Shown: piece by piece, positions 16,741-28,144 of the stretch | Layout of the letters: each line of letters begins with the position of its first letter | Position numbering within the stretch: position 1 is the stretch's first letter | Assembly: GCF_002076895.1 (NCBI RefSeq) | Contig: NZ_CP020465.1 | Span: forward strand, 3,844,001 to 3,908,000 | Direction of reading: 5' to 3' | DNA length: 64,000 nucleotides | Origin: Cognaticolwellia beringensis | Lineage (GTDB): Bacteria > Pseudomonadota > Gammaproteobacteria > Enterobacterales > Alteromonadaceae | Position numbers and translations under genes: made by a program | The notes under the pieces: model-generated | Seen by the model: only the letters and a program-made list of their open reading frames with translations | Database searches by the model: none | What the model was told of the DNA's origin: nothing

Positions 16741-19383
16741 TTAATTTGGTAAAATTTGTCGCTGGCTATCATTGCAAAGCATAGCTTCTAATGAGGCTTT
16801 TTGCGCATCAGTTAATGATTGATTATCATTGTTTGAAATTGTAAATACATCTTCAGCTTTTTCACCAAATGTGGTGATTTTAGCTGAATGTATTTGGATA
16901 TTACATTTTTGAAAAATAGCGGCAATATTTGCTAATAAACCGGGATGATCTAAAGCTACAATTTCTAGCATAGTACGGTTTTTTGCTGCCCCTTTAATAT
17001 AGCTAACATGCGTTGGTACTTTAAATTGTCGAAATCTTTTTGCCAAGGGTTTTGGCTTTATTCTGATTTGCTTTGAGGCTAATTTAACACTTAAAGAACG
17101 CGCTATACTCAAGGCTCTAGCGCTATCATTAATGGCTTTATTGCGATTGTCTAACACGACAAAAGTGTTGGCCGTATAGCCAGATTTATTGGTCGTGATT
17201 TTTGCATCATGAATTGAAAGCTTTTTCGCACCCAGTAATGAGACAATATTGTAAAATATATTGGGTTTATCTTTCGTATAAACGAACACTTCTGTACCAC
17301 CACGATAAGGTTTTGGACTAATAATGACCAAAGGCTTATCTTTGTTGTGTTCCAATATGTGTTTAAAGTGCCAAGCAATCTGTTCAGGTGAATAGCGTAA
17401 AAAGTAATCCGCTTTAAACTCTTTCCACAATTGTTTCAATCGTTCTTGATCAATGGTTTCAGCTTTTAAAATAGCTATGGCTTGTTGTTGATTCTCTCTA
17501 ATCTTTGCTCTTAAATCGACAGGCTTTTCAAGGCCACGTCTAAAGGCGCGCTTAGTACTGTAATATAAATCTTCTAGTAAGTTAGCTTTCCAACTATTCC
17601 ACAAACTTTCGTTGGTTGCTCTCATGTCGGCAACCGTTAAACAATACAAATAGTCAAGGTGAGCTTCATCACGCACAATTTCTGCGAAAGTTTTAATAAC
17701 TTCCGGATCAGAGATATCTCTTCGCTGAGCGGTAACTGACATTAATAAATGTTTTTCTACTAACCAAGCGATCATTCGGCCATCGTGATCACCTAATTTA
17801 TGGATTTTAGCAAAATCTAACGCGTCAATCGCGCCAAGTTTAGCATGGTCGCCACCACGACCTTTGGCGATGTCGTGAAATATACCGGCAAAATATAACA
17901 GTTCTGGTTTTCGTACACGTTGGACAATTTTGCTACACAACGGGTATTCTTTATTATGTTCAACTTGACTAAAACGATACAAGTTTTTCAATAAACGAAA
18001 GCTATGTTCGTCGACAGAGTATGCATGAAATAAATCAAATTGCATTTGGCCGACAATATTGCGCCAAAGTGGTAAATAGGCCCCAATAATAGAGTGTCGG
18101 TGCATTAAGGTAAATGCTAATCCTAAGCCGCGAGGGTGCTTGATTAGCGCGATAAATATTTCGCGGCAGCGTGCATAGTCGATCATACCTGAAACTAGAC
18201 GGCGGCGGGCATTACGCATCAAGCGTAAAGTTTCCGGGTGTAAATCAGTAATTTCTTTATGTTGAGCAATCAGTAAAAACATTTCCATGATCATGGTAGA
18301 CCGGGTAAAAACCCGCTTATCACAAACCTTGATTTGACCATCGATAATGACAAAATCGTCATTGAGTACGATTTCTTTACTGTGTTTCTTTTCGTTTAAA
18401 ATAGCGTATTCAAAATGCTGTAATAGCATTCTATTAAGCTCTGAAACTCTTGATATTATGCGGAAAAAGCGTTTCATCATACGCTCAATAGCGAGCTTGC
18501 CACCATCACCAAAACCCATTAATTCAGCAACATCGGCCTGATAATCGAAAAGTAAGCGGTTTTCATTACGCCCGGCGATAAAGTGCAATGCACAACGCAT
18601 ACGCCAAAGGTAATCTTGACATTCTAAAAGCTCGAAAAATTCATTACTGGTTAAGTAATGATGGTCAATAAGTTGCTCAAGGGTATCAGCCATAAAGTGG
18701 CGTTTGGCAACCCAACCAATAGTTTGAATATCACGCAAACCACCAGGGTTAGATTTGAGGTTAGGTTCAAGAGTATAAGATGCACCATGGTATTGCTGAT
18801 GGCGCAGGTATTGTTCATTACGTTTGGCAATAAAGAATTTTTCAGAAGTCCAAAAGATGTCTTCAATTAACAAGGGTTGTAATTGAGTTACTAAGGCTTG
18901 ATTACCACAAATTTGTCGCATTTCAAGTAAGTTTGTTGCGATGGTAACATCATCTATAGCTTGATTTAGACATTCTTTAATACTACGAACGCTATGGCCA
19001 ATATCAAGTTTTACATCCCAAAGTTGAGTAATAAAGGCTGATATTTTATCGGCTAAGTCATCAGCGATGACATCTTGGGTAATTAATAGAATATCAACAT
19101 CAGAGTAGGGATGAAGCTCTTTCCGGCCATAACCACCAACAGCAACTAAACTGATTTGAAATTCATCTAAATGATGCTGGCACCAAAGTTTGGTTAAAAT
19201 GAGGTCGACATAAAAGGCTCTTGCTGCAACGAGCGAGGTAACCTCACTAACAGGGAATTGTTCTTTTTGCCACTGGTGAAATTCATTACTCAGTGAACAA
19301 ATTTGCGAGCTAGTTAATGGAGGGGCACTAATGGCAAGAGCGTCACTGTATTTTTCTGGAATTAATGATGTAGTATTCAACAA
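16741..19383 (-). CDS. glnD: Bifunctional [protein-PII] uridylyltransferase / uridylyl-removing enzyme GlnD
   Basis: The nitrogen sensor that uridylylates PII when glutamine is low and removes UMP when it is high. The 880 residues are full length. The nucleotidyltransferase domain has [20 protein letters not shown] near residues 83-102. The HD domain is near 450-600 with [16 protein letters not shown]. Two C-terminal ACT domains start at [20 protein letters not shown] (about 700) and [19 protein letters not shown] (about 810) and bind glutamine. It overlaps no neighbour: dapD follows after 14 bp and map precedes by about 190 bp, the usual gammaproteobacterial order. Confidence 0.97.
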   Translation of the reverse strand: MLNTTSLIPEKYSDALAISAPPLTSSQICSLSNEFHQWQKEQFPVSEVTSLVAARAFYVDLILTKLWCQHHLDEFQISLVAVGGYGRKELHPYSDVDILLITQDVIADDLADKISAFITQLWDVKLDIGHSVRSIKECLNQAIDDVTIATNLLEMRQICGNQALVTQLQPLLIEDIFWTSEKFFIAKRNEQYLRHQQYHGASYTLEPNLKSNPGGLRDIQTIGWVAKRHFMADTLEQLIDHHYLTSNEFFELLECQDYLWRMRCALHFIAGRNENRLLFDYQADVAELMGFGDGGKLAIERMMKRFFRIISRVSELNRMLLQHFEYAILNEKKHSKEIVLNDDFVIIDGQIKVCDKRVFTRSTMIMEMFLLIAQHKEITDLHPETLRLMRNARRRLVSGMIDYARCREIFIALIKHPRGLGLAFTLMHRHSIIGAYLPLWRNIVGQMQFDLFHAYSVDEHSFRLLKNLYRFSQVEHNKEYPLCSKIVQRVRKPELLYFAGIFHDIAKGRGGDHAKLGAIDALDFAKIHKLGDHDGRMIAWLVEKHLLMSVTAQRRDISDPEVIKTFAEIVRDEAHLDYLYCLTVADMRATNESLWNSWKANLLEDLYYSTKRAFRRGLEKPVDLRAKIRENQQQAIAILKAETIDQERLKQLWKEFKADYFLRYSPEQIAWHFKHILEHNKDKPLVIISPKPYRGGTEVFVYTKDKPNIFYNIVSLLGAKKLSIHDAKITTNKSGYTANTFVVLDNRNKAINDSARALSIARSLSVKLASKQIRIKPKPLAKRFRQFKVPTHVSYIKGAAKNRTMLEIVALDHPGLLANIAAIFQKCNIQIHSAKITTFGEKAEDVFTISNNDNQSLTDAQKASLEAMLCNDSQRQILPN

Positions 19384-19571
19384 TAAACTCTCATATTTTT
19401 AATTAAGATTGCCGTTAGCCATACACTAATATCAATCTCACTAACTGTGTGATCTTTTCTACGGGGTTAAATAGCTAACAATTTCGTTATTTCCCTGGGT
19501 AAAAACTAACACACCTAGTTAATGAAAATGATATTACAATAACTCTAATAAGTTACTGTGTAATAAGTACT

Positions 19572-20360
19572 TTAATTGTGCAGTATACGCGCTATGGTAT
19601 CATCTTTGCGTAAGGTTAATATTTCACAGCCTGTTTTGGTTACTACAACGGTATGTTCCCATTGCGCTGATTTTTTACCATCCAAAGTATATACTGTCCA
19701 ATTATCTTCTTTATCAAGCAAAGTATTGGCGCGACCTAAATTAATCATAGGTTCCACGGTAAAGCACATACCTTCTTGCATCTTTTCACTGTCATTATTT
19801 TTATAGTGAACAATTTGCGGCTCTTCATGAAATTCTTTGCCGATACCGTGACCACAATATTCTTTAACTATTGAATAACGTCCCGATTTTTTGATGAATT
19901 TTTGAATTGCTGTGCCAATTTCACCAAAAGTATTACCTGGCTTAACTTTTTTAAGGCCAACATAGAGCGATTCTTGGGTGATTCGACAAAGACGATTATC
20001 TTCAGCAGACGTTTCGCCAATTAAAAACATTTTACTGGTATCGCCATGGTAACCATCTTTAATAACCGTAATGTCGATATTGATAATGTCACCGTCTACT
20101 AATGGCGTATCATTTGGAATACCATGACAAACCACGTGATTAACAGAGGTACAAATGGATTTTGGAAAATTGTGGTAATTTAAAGGCGCAGAAATTGCAT
20201 TTTGCACCTTATCAGTATATTCCGCACATAGGGTATTAAGCTCATCAGTGGTAATACCTGCTTGAACGTGAGGTTCGATCATTTCTAATACATCTGCAGC
20301 AAGCTTCCCTGCAATTCTCATTTTCTCTATTTCTTGCTGATCTTTAATCGTAATTGTCAT
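19572..20360 (-). CDS. map: Type I methionine aminopeptidase Map
   Basis: Removes the initiator Met from nascent proteins. The 262 residues match the family. Metal ligands are recognisable: two Asp in DIDITVIKDGYHGDTSKMF (about 96-114), His in GHGIGKEFHEEPQIVHY (about 169-185), Glu in CFTVEPMINLG and the last Glu in WEHTVVVT. It is the first gene of the map-glnD-dapD series and lies back to back with the rpsB operon, with a DsbA-like gene in between. Confidence 0.97.
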   Translation of the reverse strand: MTITIKDQQEIEKMRIAGKLAADVLEMIEPHVQAGITTDELNTLCAEYTDKVQNAISAPLNYHNFPKSICTSVNHVVCHGIPNDTPLVDGDIINIDITVIKDGYHGDTSKMFLIGETSAEDNRLCRITQESLYVGLKKVKPGNTFGEIGTAIQKFIKKSGRYSIVKEYCGHGIGKEFHEEPQIVHYKNNDSEKMQEGMCFTVEPMINLGRANTLLDKEDNWTVYTLDGKKSAQWEHTVVVTKTGCEILTLRKDDTIARILHN

Positions 20361-20731
20361 AAAACCTCAAATGTGACGCTGTAAATTATGTAATAAGGGT
20401 AATTATATAGCTACTTAATCAATAGTTTCACTAACATGAAAAATATTACTATCGTAGTTAAAAATTAATTACTGCTGATTTTACCTGCTTTTTATACCTT
20501 TGCCCAATCGTAAAACGTTAGCGTTAATAATTAGATGTTATATAGCGAGCATTTAATAAGCTAAGGGCTCGCGTAATGTCGTTAGGTAAAGTAGATGGAG
20601 CAACAGCGAAACACATTTAAAATCATTTCAGTCCTGTTATATAACTATGCCGCTATGCTCGTTGAATAATGTCTGTGAAACTATGGCGTTAAATAATGAA
20701 TGATGGCAATGTTCGATTGCCATCAATTTTA
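20361..20731. other. Intergenic region between map and the DsbA-like gene
   Basis: A 371-bp spacer with no gene. It holds a 10-bp hairpin TGATGGCAAT-GTTCG-ATTGCCATCA at 20701-20725, just after the DsbA-like stop, a likely terminator for that gene. The map promoter should lie in the remaining part. Confidence 0.55.
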
Positions 20732-21358
20732 TTATGATAAGTTTTCTAGCTCAATCTTAACCGCATCAATAATGGATTCAGGACTTTCTAGATAAAGATT
20801 GTGATTCAATAACACTAAACTTTCATTACACGCTAAGAGCATCGCTGGAATAGCTTGCGTACCAATTATTTCCTGAATTTCAATAATGTCATGAATCGCA
20901 AACTCGGCATCTTTAGTCAGTTTATTAGATTGTAGACATTTTGCTGGTGGTGACAATTTCAGTTCGTCAATAATATCATTCACACTTTCTTGATCCGTTA
21001 ATTCGTTGCCTAAAACAAAGTGTGCATATTGTAATTTAGTCAATAACTCAAAGGCAGATTTTGCCGATTTGTTTTGCACCCAAGCCATTAAGTTAGCCGC
21101 TAACGTTGAGTCTTTAGAATAATTAAGGGTATCAATGTAATTAGCACCAAAAGTTACCTGACTGAATTCTCGAACGGCAGCAATGGTTGTGGGTGTTACT
21201 TTATTGTCACCATCGTAATAACCTACGTGCATAGCTCTAAGTGTAATAGATGGAAAAGCACTTAATACTTTTTCAACTAATACTGTAGAGGCATAGCTCC
21301 AAGGACAATGACTATCGTAAATATAAAAAAGTTCTGCGTTTGGTGTATTCAATGACAT
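20732..21358 (-). CDS. DsbA-family thioredoxin-fold protein with a single active-site Cys
   Basis: A 208-residue protein with no signal peptide, so probably cytoplasmic. It starts with the DsbA/FrnE-like strand LFYIYDSHCPWSYAS; the motif is HCPWS, with the second Cys of CPxC replaced by Ser. A helical insert spans about 60-150, then GTQAIPAMLLACNESLVLL supplies the cis-Pro loop. A single Cys argues against a classical disulfide oxidase and is more like monothiol or glutathione-dependent members (HCCA-isomerase or FrnE-like). It lies between map and rpsB on the minus strand; any link to translation is unproven. Confidence 0.8.
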   Translation of the reverse strand: MSLNTPNAELFYIYDSHCPWSYASTVLVEKVLSAFPSITLRAMHVGYYDGDNKVTPTTIAAVREFSQVTFGANYIDTLNYSKDSTLAANLMAWVQNKSAKSAFELLTKLQYAHFVLGNELTDQESVNDIIDELKLSPPAKCLQSNKLTKDAEFAIHDIIEIQEIIGTQAIPAMLLACNESLVLLNHNLYLESPESIIDAVKIELENLS

Positions 21359-21487
21359 GATTTAATTAGCTTGATGAAAAAAGTAAGTTAATTTTAACTC
21401 GCTGGTATTAAAGATCCTAGTCATTAGCAAAATAAAATATCATTAGGGTAAATTTCAAGCTAAAAGCTAGTCAATTGCTTGTGTTTA

Positions 21488-21503
21488 TGGTATAAAGTGC
21501 GCC
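21488..21503 (+). promoter_or_regulatory. Probable rpsB promoter (extended -10 with GC-rich discriminator)
   Basis: TGG-TATAAA (21488-21496) followed by GTGCGCCG, the extended -10 plus GC-rich discriminator expected of a stringently controlled ribosomal promoter. No good -35 is visible. The leader would be about 205 nt, long enough for S2 autoregulation as known in E. coli; I cannot verify the fold. The rest of the 350-bp spacer to the DsbA-like gene shows no gene. Confidence 0.5.
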
Positions 21504-21709
21504 GTTAAATTGTTTGTCTGAATCTTCAATGGTTTTTTCAAATATTTTTAGCATTAAAAGGGTATTGAAAAAATTCAATACATTAAAACTAAACTCACAT
21601 ACATCTAGCAAAGATATACCGGGGTGCTCAGCGTATTTACGATAAGTAAGGCGCAATAAGGGTCGTGTATATTGGATGTATGAACGCTTAACCCCACAAA
21701 GGAAAAAAC

Positions 21710-22438
21710 ATGCCAAACGTTTCTATGCGCGATATGCTTAAAGCAGGTGTTCATTTCGGTCACAAAACCCGTTACTGGAACCCAAAAATGAAATCATACA
21801 TTTTTGGTGCACGTGATAAAGTTCATATCATCAACCTTGAACAAACTGTTCCAATGTTCAACGAAGCTCTTGCTGTTTTAAGCAACGTTTCTTCGAAGAA
21901 AGGTAAAGTTTTATTTGTTGGTACTAAACGCGCAGCAAGCGATGCTATTAAAGATGCAGCGATTAAATGTGATCAATTCTACGTAAATCACCGTTGGTTA
22001 GGTGGTATGTTGACTAACTGGAAAACAGTTCGTCAATCAATCAAACGTTTAAAAGATCTTGAAGCTCAAAGCTCAGACGGTACTTTTGAAGCGCTTACTA
22101 AAAAAGAAGCTTTAATGCGTACTCGTGAAATGGAAAAACTTGAGAAAAGCCTTGGTGGTATCAAAAACATGGGTGGTTTACCTGATGTTTTATTCATCAT
22201 CGATGCAGATCACGAGCACATTTCTATTAAAGAAGCTAACAACTTAGGCATTCCAGTAATTTCTGTTGTTGATACAAACTCAAATCCAGATGGCGTTGAC
22301 TACATCGTTCCAGGTAACGATGATGCGATTCGCGCTGTGACCTTATACTTAGATTCAGCTGCTAATGCTGTTCTTTCTGGTCGCGAGCAAAACATCGCAG
22401 TACAAGCTGAAAAAGACGGTTTTGTTGAAACTGAATAA
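21710..22438 (+). CDS. rpsB: 30S ribosomal protein S2
   Basis: A structural protein of the small subunit, 242 residues, full length. It begins [20 protein letters not shown], the S2 signature, and contains [18 protein letters not shown] and [25 protein letters not shown] lies 8 bases before the ATG. Codon use is biased to favoured codons, as expected of a highly expressed gene. tsf follows after 94 bp. Confidence 0.98.
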   Translation: MPNVSMRDMLKAGVHFGHKTRYWNPKMKSYIFGARDKVHIINLEQTVPMFNEALAVLSNVSSKKGKVLFVGTKRAASDAIKDAAIKCDQFYVNHRWLGGMLTNWKTVRQSIKRLKDLEAQSSDGTFEALTKKEALMRTREMEKLEKSLGGIKNMGGLPDVLFIIDADHEHISIKEANNLGIPVISVVDTNSNPDGVDYIVPGNDDAIRAVTLYLDSAANAVLSGREQNIAVQAEKDGFVETE

Positions 22439-22468
22439 ATTCAGTTTTAAGTAACGTTTTATGCTGTT

Positions 22469-22500
22469 ATTACCACAACAGCCAAGGTTGTTGTGGTAAT
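22469..22500 (+). terminator. rpsB-tsf intergenic hairpin (attenuator)
   Basis: A perfect 12-bp stem ATTACCACAACA / TGTTGTGGTAAT with an 8-base loop, followed by no immediate T-run. A hairpin at this place is a common feature of rpsB-tsf operons and may reduce readthrough or protect the rpsB mRNA. Confidence 0.6.
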
Positions 22501-22532
22501 TACTGATAACTTTTTATATTGAGGAAAATTTC

Positions 22533-23405
22533 ATGGCAATTACTGCTGCACAAGTTAAAGAATTACGTCAACGCACAGCTGCGGGCATGATGGATTGTAA
22601 GAAAGCTTTACAAGAAGCTGATGGCGATATGGAACTTGCGATTGAAAACATGCGTAAGTCTGGCCAAGCAAAAGCTGCTAAGAAAGCAGGTAATATTGCT
22701 GCTGAAGGTACTATTTTAATCAAAACTAACGATGGCGTTGCTGTTTTAGTTGAAATTAACTGTCAAACTGATTTTGTTGCAAAAGACAATAACTTCTTAG
22801 CTTTTGCTAACGAAGTTGCTGACGCGGCACTTGCTTCTAAAGTAACTATCGAAGAGCTACAAGCTCAATTCGAAGAGAAGCGTATTACTCTAGTGACAAA
22901 AATTGGTGAAAACATCAATGTTCGTCGTGTAGAGTACATCGAAGGAGCTGCTTTAGCTTCTTATAGCCATGGTGCTACTATCGGTGTTGTTGTTGCTGGT
23001 GAAGGTGATGCAGAATCTCTTAAGCACATTGCTATGCACGTTGCTGCAAGCAAGCCAGAATACATCAACCCTGCAGATGTTCCTGCAAGCGTAGTTGAAA
23101 ATGAACAACGTATTCAATTAGATATTTTAAAAACTGAAAACGATGCTCTTGAAGAAAGTAAGAAAAAGCCAGTTGATTTACTTGAAAAAATCATCATCGG
23201 CCGTATGAAGAAATTTACCGGTGAAATTTCTTTAACAGGTCAAGCTTTTATTATGGAACCTAAGAAAACTGTTGGTGCTATCTTAAAAGAGAAAGGCTTA
23301 ACTGTTTCTTCATTTGTACGTTTAGAAGTTGGTGAAGGTATTGAGAAAAAATCAGAAGATTTTGCTGCTGAAGTAGAAGCACAAATCGCTGCAGCTAAAG
23401 GTTAA
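22533..23405 (+). CDS. tsf: Translation elongation factor Ts
   Basis: The guanine nucleotide exchange factor for EF-Tu, 290 residues. The N-terminal UBA-like domain has [25 protein letters not shown] (residues 8-32), and the [10 protein letters not shown] motif near residue 80 is the conserved EF-Tu contact. GAGGA precedes the ATG. It ends in front of a strong terminator. Confidence 0.98.
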   Translation: MAITAAQVKELRQRTAAGMMDCKKALQEADGDMELAIENMRKSGQAKAAKKAGNIAAEGTILIKTNDGVAVLVEINCQTDFVAKDNNFLAFANEVADAALASKVTIEELQAQFEEKRITLVTKIGENINVRRVEYIEGAALASYSHGATIGVVVAGEGDAESLKHIAMHVAASKPEYINPADVPASVVENEQRIQLDILKTENDALEESKKKPVDLLEKIIIGRMKKFTGEISLTGQAFIMEPKKTVGAILKEKGLTVSSFVRLEVGEGIEKKSEDFAAEVEAQIAAAKG

Positions 23406-23437
23406 TTTACTTCGGTGAATTAATATTAGCTCAATTG

Positions 23438-23465
23438 AAAAAGCGCCAGTAGGCGCTTTTTTTTT
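23438..23465 (+). terminator. Terminator of the rpsB-tsf operon
   Basis: Stem AAGCGCC / GGCGCTT with loop AGTA, preceded by A and followed by a run of nine or more T. Confidence 0.93.
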
Positions 23466-23688
23466 GGCAAAAATTTGAAGCTTGTTAGACTTTTTGGTAT
23501 TAGCCTTTTTATTTCTATGAATCAGCGTTCAATAATTACACTATTTCACCAGTAATAAAGGATAAATAGCTTCTACTTTAGACTTTTTTCATATTTGACT
23601 TTCGAACCGTGGCTAAACGTATTAAAATAGCTGCGGTCGATCAGGCCTAGACTATTTTAATTTAAAATTCTTAAGGAATGTTTATTAC

Positions 23689-24429
23689 ATGAGCATCAAT
23701 CCCAAACCAATGTATCGTCGAATCCTTTTAAAACTTAGTGGTGAAGCCCTAATGGGCGAAGAAGGTTTTGGCATAGATCCAAAAGTCTTGGATCGTATGG
23801 CGCAAGAAATAAAAGAATTAATCGAAATGGGCATTCAGGTCGGCTTAGTTATTGGCGGTGGTAATCTATTTCGTGGTAAAGGCCTAGCAGAAGCAGGTAT
23901 GAACCGAGTGGTAGGCGACCAAATGGGTATGTTAGCAACCGTAATGAATGGCTTAGCTATGCGTGACGCTTTACATCGTGCTTTTGTCAATACGCGCTTA
24001 ATGTCGGCTATCGATCTTGCCGGTGTTTGTGACCGCTATAACTGGGCTGAAGCCATTAGTTTATTAAAGTCTGGCCGTGTGGTGATTTTCAGCGCAGGCA
24101 CAGGTAACCCGTTTTTTACAACCGACTCAGCAGCATGCTTACGCGGCATTGAAATTGAAGCTGACGTGGTGTTAAAAGCGACGAAAGTTGATGGTATTTA
24201 CTCAGAAGATCCGGTGACCAATCCTGATGCAACTTTGTATAGCCATTTAACTTATCAAGATGTTTTAGAAAAAGAATTACAAGTGATGGATTTAGCAGCC
24301 TTTACGCTCGCACGTGACCACAGCATGACGCTACGTGTTTTCAACATGAATAAACCGGGTGCGTTAAGGTCTGTAGTTATGGGTGGTGATGAAGGTACAA
24401 CAATCGATCACGCCAAAAATTTAAATTAA
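23689..24429 (+). CDS. pyrH: Uridylate kinase PyrH
   Basis: Phosphorylates UMP to UDP in pyrimidine synthesis. The 246 residues fit the amino-acid kinase family form: [20 protein letters not shown] near the N-terminus, [10 protein letters not shown] (about 57-66), and [22 protein letters not shown] (about 141-162) with the substrate-binding TGNP motif. AAGGAATG precedes the ATG. It opens the second transcription unit after the tsf terminator, 19 bp ahead of frr. Confidence 0.97.
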   Translation: MSINPKPMYRRILLKLSGEALMGEEGFGIDPKVLDRMAQEIKELIEMGIQVGLVIGGGNLFRGKGLAEAGMNRVVGDQMGMLATVMNGLAMRDALHRAFVNTRLMSAIDLAGVCDRYNWAEAISLLKSGRVVIFSAGTGNPFFTTDSAACLRGIEIEADVVLKATKVDGIYSEDPVTNPDATLYSHLTYQDVLEKELQVMDLAAFTLARDHSMTLRVFNMNKPGALRSVVMGGDEGTTIDHAKNLN

Positions 24430-24448
24430 TTAGTGCAGGAATAAAATA

Positions 24449-25006
24449 GTGATAAACGAAATAAAACAAGACGCTCAAGACAGAATGGCGAAAAGTATCG
24501 AGTCATTAAAAATTAGTTTGAACAAAGTACGTACAGGGCGAGCACATCGTTCTTTACTTGATAATATTGTTGTTGAATATTACGGTATGGACACGCCACT
24601 TAGTCAAGTAGGCAATATTTCTGTGCCAGACGCTCGTACGTTAGCGATTACTGTATTTGACAAAGGCATGATTGGTGCTGTTGAAAAATCTATTCTAAAG
24701 TCTGATTTAGGCCTCAACCCATCATCACAAGGTACGCTAATTCGTATTCCTTTACCTGCATTAACAGAAGAACGCCGTAAGGACTTAGTTAAAGTCGTTC
24801 GTGGAGAAGCCGAAGGCGGTAAAGTTGCGATACGTAATATTCGTCGTGACGCAAATACAGATATTAAATCACTGAATAAAGAAAAAGAAATCAGTGAAGA
24901 TGAAATGCATCAAGCAGAAGATGAAATACAAAAAATTACTGACACGTTTATTAAGCAGGTTGATGATATTTTAGGCAATAAAGAAAAGGAATTAATGGAA
25001 ATTTAA
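24449..25006 (+). CDS. frr: Ribosome recycling factor Frr
   Basis: Splits post-termination ribosomes with EF-G. The 185 residues match the family, with [23 protein letters not shown] near residues 24-46 and the C-terminal [12 protein letters not shown] and EDEIQKITD helices. The start codon is GTG, with GCAGGA ten bases upstream. It is followed by a terminator. Confidence 0.97.
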   Translation: MINEIKQDAQDRMAKSIESLKISLNKVRTGRAHRSLLDNIVVEYYGMDTPLSQVGNISVPDARTLAITVFDKGMIGAVEKSILKSDLGLNPSSQGTLIRIPLPALTEERRKDLVKVVRGEAEGGKVAIRNIRRDANTDIKSLNKEKEISEDEMHQAEDEIQKITDTFIKQVDDILGNKEKELMEI

Positions 25007-25028
25007 AGTTTTCATTGCTTAATCCATG

Positions 25029-25057
25029 ACGCCGTAGATAATGACTACGGCGTTTTT
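25029..25057 (+). terminator. Terminator after frr
   Basis: Stem ACGCCGTAG / CTACGGCGT with a 7-base loop and T-run. Confidence 0.88.
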
Positions 25058-25197
25058 GCATATAAGGGCATGTCCATTATTATCAAACGTGCTTTGATTT
25101 AACTTCTAAGCTTAGCGATAAAATTGAATGTTAATATGCAACGGATATACCCATAATATATTTTATTACTCAGCGTTAAGCTTACAATGGAGAGTAT

Positions 25198-25965
25198 GTG
25201 AGTAAAACAGATAATCAAACTAATCAATTGCTAACAACAGAAGCCAGAACACCTCAACATGTTGCCATTATTATGGATGGCAATGGCCGATGGGCTCAGT
25301 TAAGAGGCAAAAAGCGCGCTGCAGGTCATAAATCTGGCGTTGAGACGGTGAGAACAACTGTCGCTGCAGCAGCAAAAAATGGTGTAAAGGCATTAACTTT
25401 ATTCGCTTTTAGTAGCGAGAATTGGCAACGACCGGAAAGCGAAGTTAGTGTTTTGATGGATCTATTTATGTTTGTCTTAACGAGAGAAGTTAAGCGATTA
25501 CATAAAAACGGTATTAAATTTAATGTCATAGGTGATTTAAATAAATTTTCTAGTAAATTACAGAAAATGATAAAAGAATCAGAAGCATTAACCGCAGAAA
25601 ATACAGGTATGGTATTATCGATTGCTGCGAATTATGGTGGTCGTTGGGATATTACTCACGCAGCAAAAAAATTAGCTGAAAAAGTAGCGCGCCAAGAGAT
25701 CACCGCTGAAGAGATTACTGAAGATTCACTCAACGAATATACTAGTCTAGCGCAATTACCTGAGTTAGATTTATTAATTAGAACTGGTGGCGACTATCGC
25801 ATTAGCAACTTTCTGCTTTGGCAAGCAGCCTACGCAGAATTATATTTTACCGATGTGCTTTGGCCAGATTTCAATGAAATAGAATTTACTAAAGCAATGA
25901 CTGTGTTTGACCAACGAGAACGACGTTTTGGTCAAACGGGTGAACAAGTAACTAATAAAAACTAA
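25198..25965 (+). CDS. uppS: Undecaprenyl diphosphate synthase (cis-prenyltransferase) UppS
   Basis: Makes the C55 lipid carrier for peptidoglycan and O-antigen from FPP and IPP. The 255 residues include [20 protein letters not shown] (about 21-40; catalytic Asp in MDGNGRW), [13 protein letters not shown] and the C-terminal [22 protein letters not shown]. The start is GTG; the ATG three bases upstream runs straight into a stop, and GGAG is correctly placed. It starts the isoprenoid/phospholipid block. Confidence 0.97.
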   Translation: MSKTDNQTNQLLTTEARTPQHVAIIMDGNGRWAQLRGKKRAAGHKSGVETVRTTVAAAAKNGVKALTLFAFSSENWQRPESEVSVLMDLFMFVLTREVKRLHKNGIKFNVIGDLNKFSSKLQKMIKESEALTAENTGMVLSIAANYGGRWDITHAAKKLAEKVARQEITAEEITEDSLNEYTSLAQLPELDLLIRTGGDYRISNFLLWQAAYAELYFTDVLWPDFNEIEFTKAMTVFDQRERRFGQTGEQVTNKN

Positions 25966-26052
25966 AAACTACTAAAGGGTATTGAGCTTTCAGGTTATAA
26001 CTATAAGCAAGATGGAAGCTCTACAAACCCGTGTATTATTAAGGAATAACGT

Positions 26053-26919
26053 TTGTTAAAACAACGCATCATCACTGCATTAATACTCGCACCCGCTGCG
26101 ATCTCGGCGATTTTTTACTTATCTCTATTTAACTTTGCAGCAATAATGCTGGTTGTAATGGCCATCGGCGCATGGGAGTGGGGTCCACTGATGGGCTGTG
26201 CTAGCAAACGTTATCGCATCGCTTTCGTTAGTATTACCAGTATTTTAATAGCAACATTATGGTTTTTGATACCACTCGAACAATTATGGGATGCGCCAAA
26301 GCACTTAATTGAGCAAGCTAATATAGTCTTGTGGCTGGCAGTTGCATGGTGGTTGTTATCAGCAGGCTTAACATTGCTATATCCACGATGTAGTAAGTTT
26401 TGGTCAAGTCATCGTTCTGTACGTGGGCTTTTTGGTTGGTTGACCTTAGTACCTACATGGCTAGCTTTTATGGCGCTGAGAACCAGCGAATACCAAGTTG
26501 ATAATTATCATGGCGCGCAGCTGTTGATGTTTCTATTTTTAATGGTTTGGAGTGCTGATGTTGGTGCGTACTTTGTTGGTAAGTCAATTGGAAAACGTAA
26601 GCTTTTACCAAACGTTAGCCCAGGTAAAACCCTAGAGGGATTTTTAGGTGGTGTTGTGTTTGCCTGTATTATGGTAGCAATTGCTGGCTATTTTATTGAC
26701 TGGACAATGGCACAATATCGCATTGTTATCCCAGTAACGATTTTAATTACGACTATTTCTGTACTGGGCGATTTAAATGAAAGTATGTTTAAGCGTCAAG
26801 CGGGTGTAAAAGATAGTGGAACTATATTACCAGGACACGGCGGTATCTTAGATCGTATTGACAGCTTAACGGCAACAGCACCTATATATGCGCTTTGTTA
26901 CGCTTATTTGGGTTGGTAG
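26053..26919 (+). CDS. cdsA: Phosphatidate cytidylyltransferase CdsA
   Basis: Forms CDP-diacylglycerol for phospholipid synthesis. A 288-residue inner-membrane protein with about eight membrane helices. The family signature is near the C-terminus: [20 protein letters not shown] followed by GILDRIDSL, including the metal-binding Asp residues. The start is TTG, with AAGGA seven bases upstream. The downstream dxr begins 5 bp after its stop. Confidence 0.96.
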   Translation: MLKQRIITALILAPAAISAIFYLSLFNFAAIMLVVMAIGAWEWGPLMGCASKRYRIAFVSITSILIATLWFLIPLEQLWDAPKHLIEQANIVLWLAVAWWLLSAGLTLLYPRCSKFWSSHRSVRGLFGWLTLVPTWLAFMALRTSEYQVDNYHGAQLLMFLFLMVWSADVGAYFVGKSIGKRKLLPNVSPGKTLEGFLGGVVFACIMVAIAGYFIDWTMAQYRIVIPVTILITTISVLGDLNESMFKRQAGVKDSGTILPGHGGILDRIDSLTATAPIYALCYAYLGW

Positions 26920-26924
26920 ATAAA

Positions 26925-28124
26925 ATGCAAAAATTGTGTATTTTAGGCTCTACCGGTTCAATCGGTAAAAGCACGTTAGATGTTGTGCGTTTACATCCTG
27001 AAAAATTTGATATTGTTAGTTTGTCAGCTTATTCGAGCGTTGACGACATGCTTGCGCAATGTTTAGAATTTCGTCCAACTGAAGTCGTTATGGTCTCACA
27101 ACAACATGCCGAAGCGCTTGTTAGCAAACTAATTGCTGCAAAGCTTAGCGATATTGTGGTGACATCAGGCACTTGTGCTCTTGAAGATATAGCCAAAAAG
27201 TCAGCTACAGATACTGTAGTAGCGGCCATTGTTGGTGCCTCGGGTTTATTACCGACATTAGCGGCGGTTAAAGCGGGTAAAAAAGTCTTACTGGCGAATA
27301 AAGAAGCGTTAGTAACATCTGGCGCAATATTTATTGACGCGGTAAAAAAATCTGGCGCTCAGCTCTTACCTATTGATAGTGAACACAATGCGATATTTCA
27401 GTGCCTTCCGTTAAGTGCTCAACAACAACCGGGTTATTGTGACTTAGCCAATGAGGGGGTCAGTAAAGTGTTACTGACAGGTTCAGGAGGTCCTTTTAGA
27501 ACCTGGACACTTGAAGAACTCGACAACGTAACACCAGAACAAGCATGCGCTCACCCAAATTGGGATATGGGCCGAAAAATATCGGTTGATTCAGCTACCA
27601 TGATGAATAAAGGCTTAGAGTTCATTGAGGCTAAATGGCTATTTAATATTGAACCCGAAGACATTCAAGTCGTGTTGCATCCACAAAGTACGATTCACTC
27701 GATGGTGCAATATAAAGATGGTTCGGTGCTTGCCCAAATGGGTAATCCTGATATGCGTACTCCCATCGCACATGCGTTAAGCTTTCCGCAACGCATTGAA
27801 TCAGGTGTTGAACCCTTTGACTTTTTCTCGGCAAAATCCTTTGAATTCCAAGCGGTAGATTTCATCAAATATCCCAATTTAAAATTAGCAATTGACGCCT
27901 GTAAAAGCGGTCAAGGTGCATGTACAGCGTTAAATGCTGCCAATGAAATTGCAGTTGATGCTTTTTTGAACGAAAAAATTAAATTTACTGATATTGCAAA
28001 AATAAATGAAACTTCTGTGAATAAATTTGTCTCAGAAAAGGTAACTTCAATTGAAGATGTTGTTGCCCTAGATAAAAGTGTCAGAGTTTTTGCACAATCA
28101 TTAATCACTAAAACCAAGCATTAG
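26925..28124 (+). CDS. dxr: 1-deoxy-D-xylulose 5-phosphate reductoisomerase Dxr (IspC)
   Basis: The first committed step of the MEP isoprenoid pathway. I place the start at the ATG at 26925 (399 residues), not at the in-frame codon at 26895 inside cdsA, because [20 protein letters not shown] is the normal N-terminus with its NADPH loop. Other motifs are [20 protein letters not shown] (metal/substrate), GSGGPFR and [20 protein letters not shown]. In E. coli dxr lies before uppS; here it follows cdsA, a common gammaproteobacterial variant. Confidence 0.97.
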   Translation: MQKLCILGSTGSIGKSTLDVVRLHPEKFDIVSLSAYSSVDDMLAQCLEFRPTEVVMVSQQHAEALVSKLIAAKLSDIVVTSGTCALEDIAKKSATDTVVAAIVGASGLLPTLAAVKAGKKVLLANKEALVTSGAIFIDAVKKSGAQLLPIDSEHNAIFQCLPLSAQQQPGYCDLANEGVSKVLLTGSGGPFRTWTLEELDNVTPEQACAHPNWDMGRKISVDSATMMNKGLEFIEAKWLFNIEPEDIQVVLHPQSTIHSMVQYKDGSVLAQMGNPDMRTPIAHALSFPQRIESGVEPFDFFSAKSFEFQAVDFIKYPNLKLAIDACKSGQGACTALNAANEIAVDAFLNEKIKFTDIAKINETSVNKFVSEKVTSIEDVVALDKSVRVFAQSLITKTKH

Positions 28125-28144
28125 AGCAATTATAGAGTAGTAGC

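Noticed and set aside
21471..21716. 81-codon open frame antisense to the rpsB leader
   Set aside because: It overlaps the rpsB start and its probable promoter/leader; Cys-rich random-looking translation.
23595..23628. Possible pyrH promoter (TTGACT ... TAAAAT)
   Set aside because: Spacing of 22 bp between the best -35 and -10 is too long; not called.
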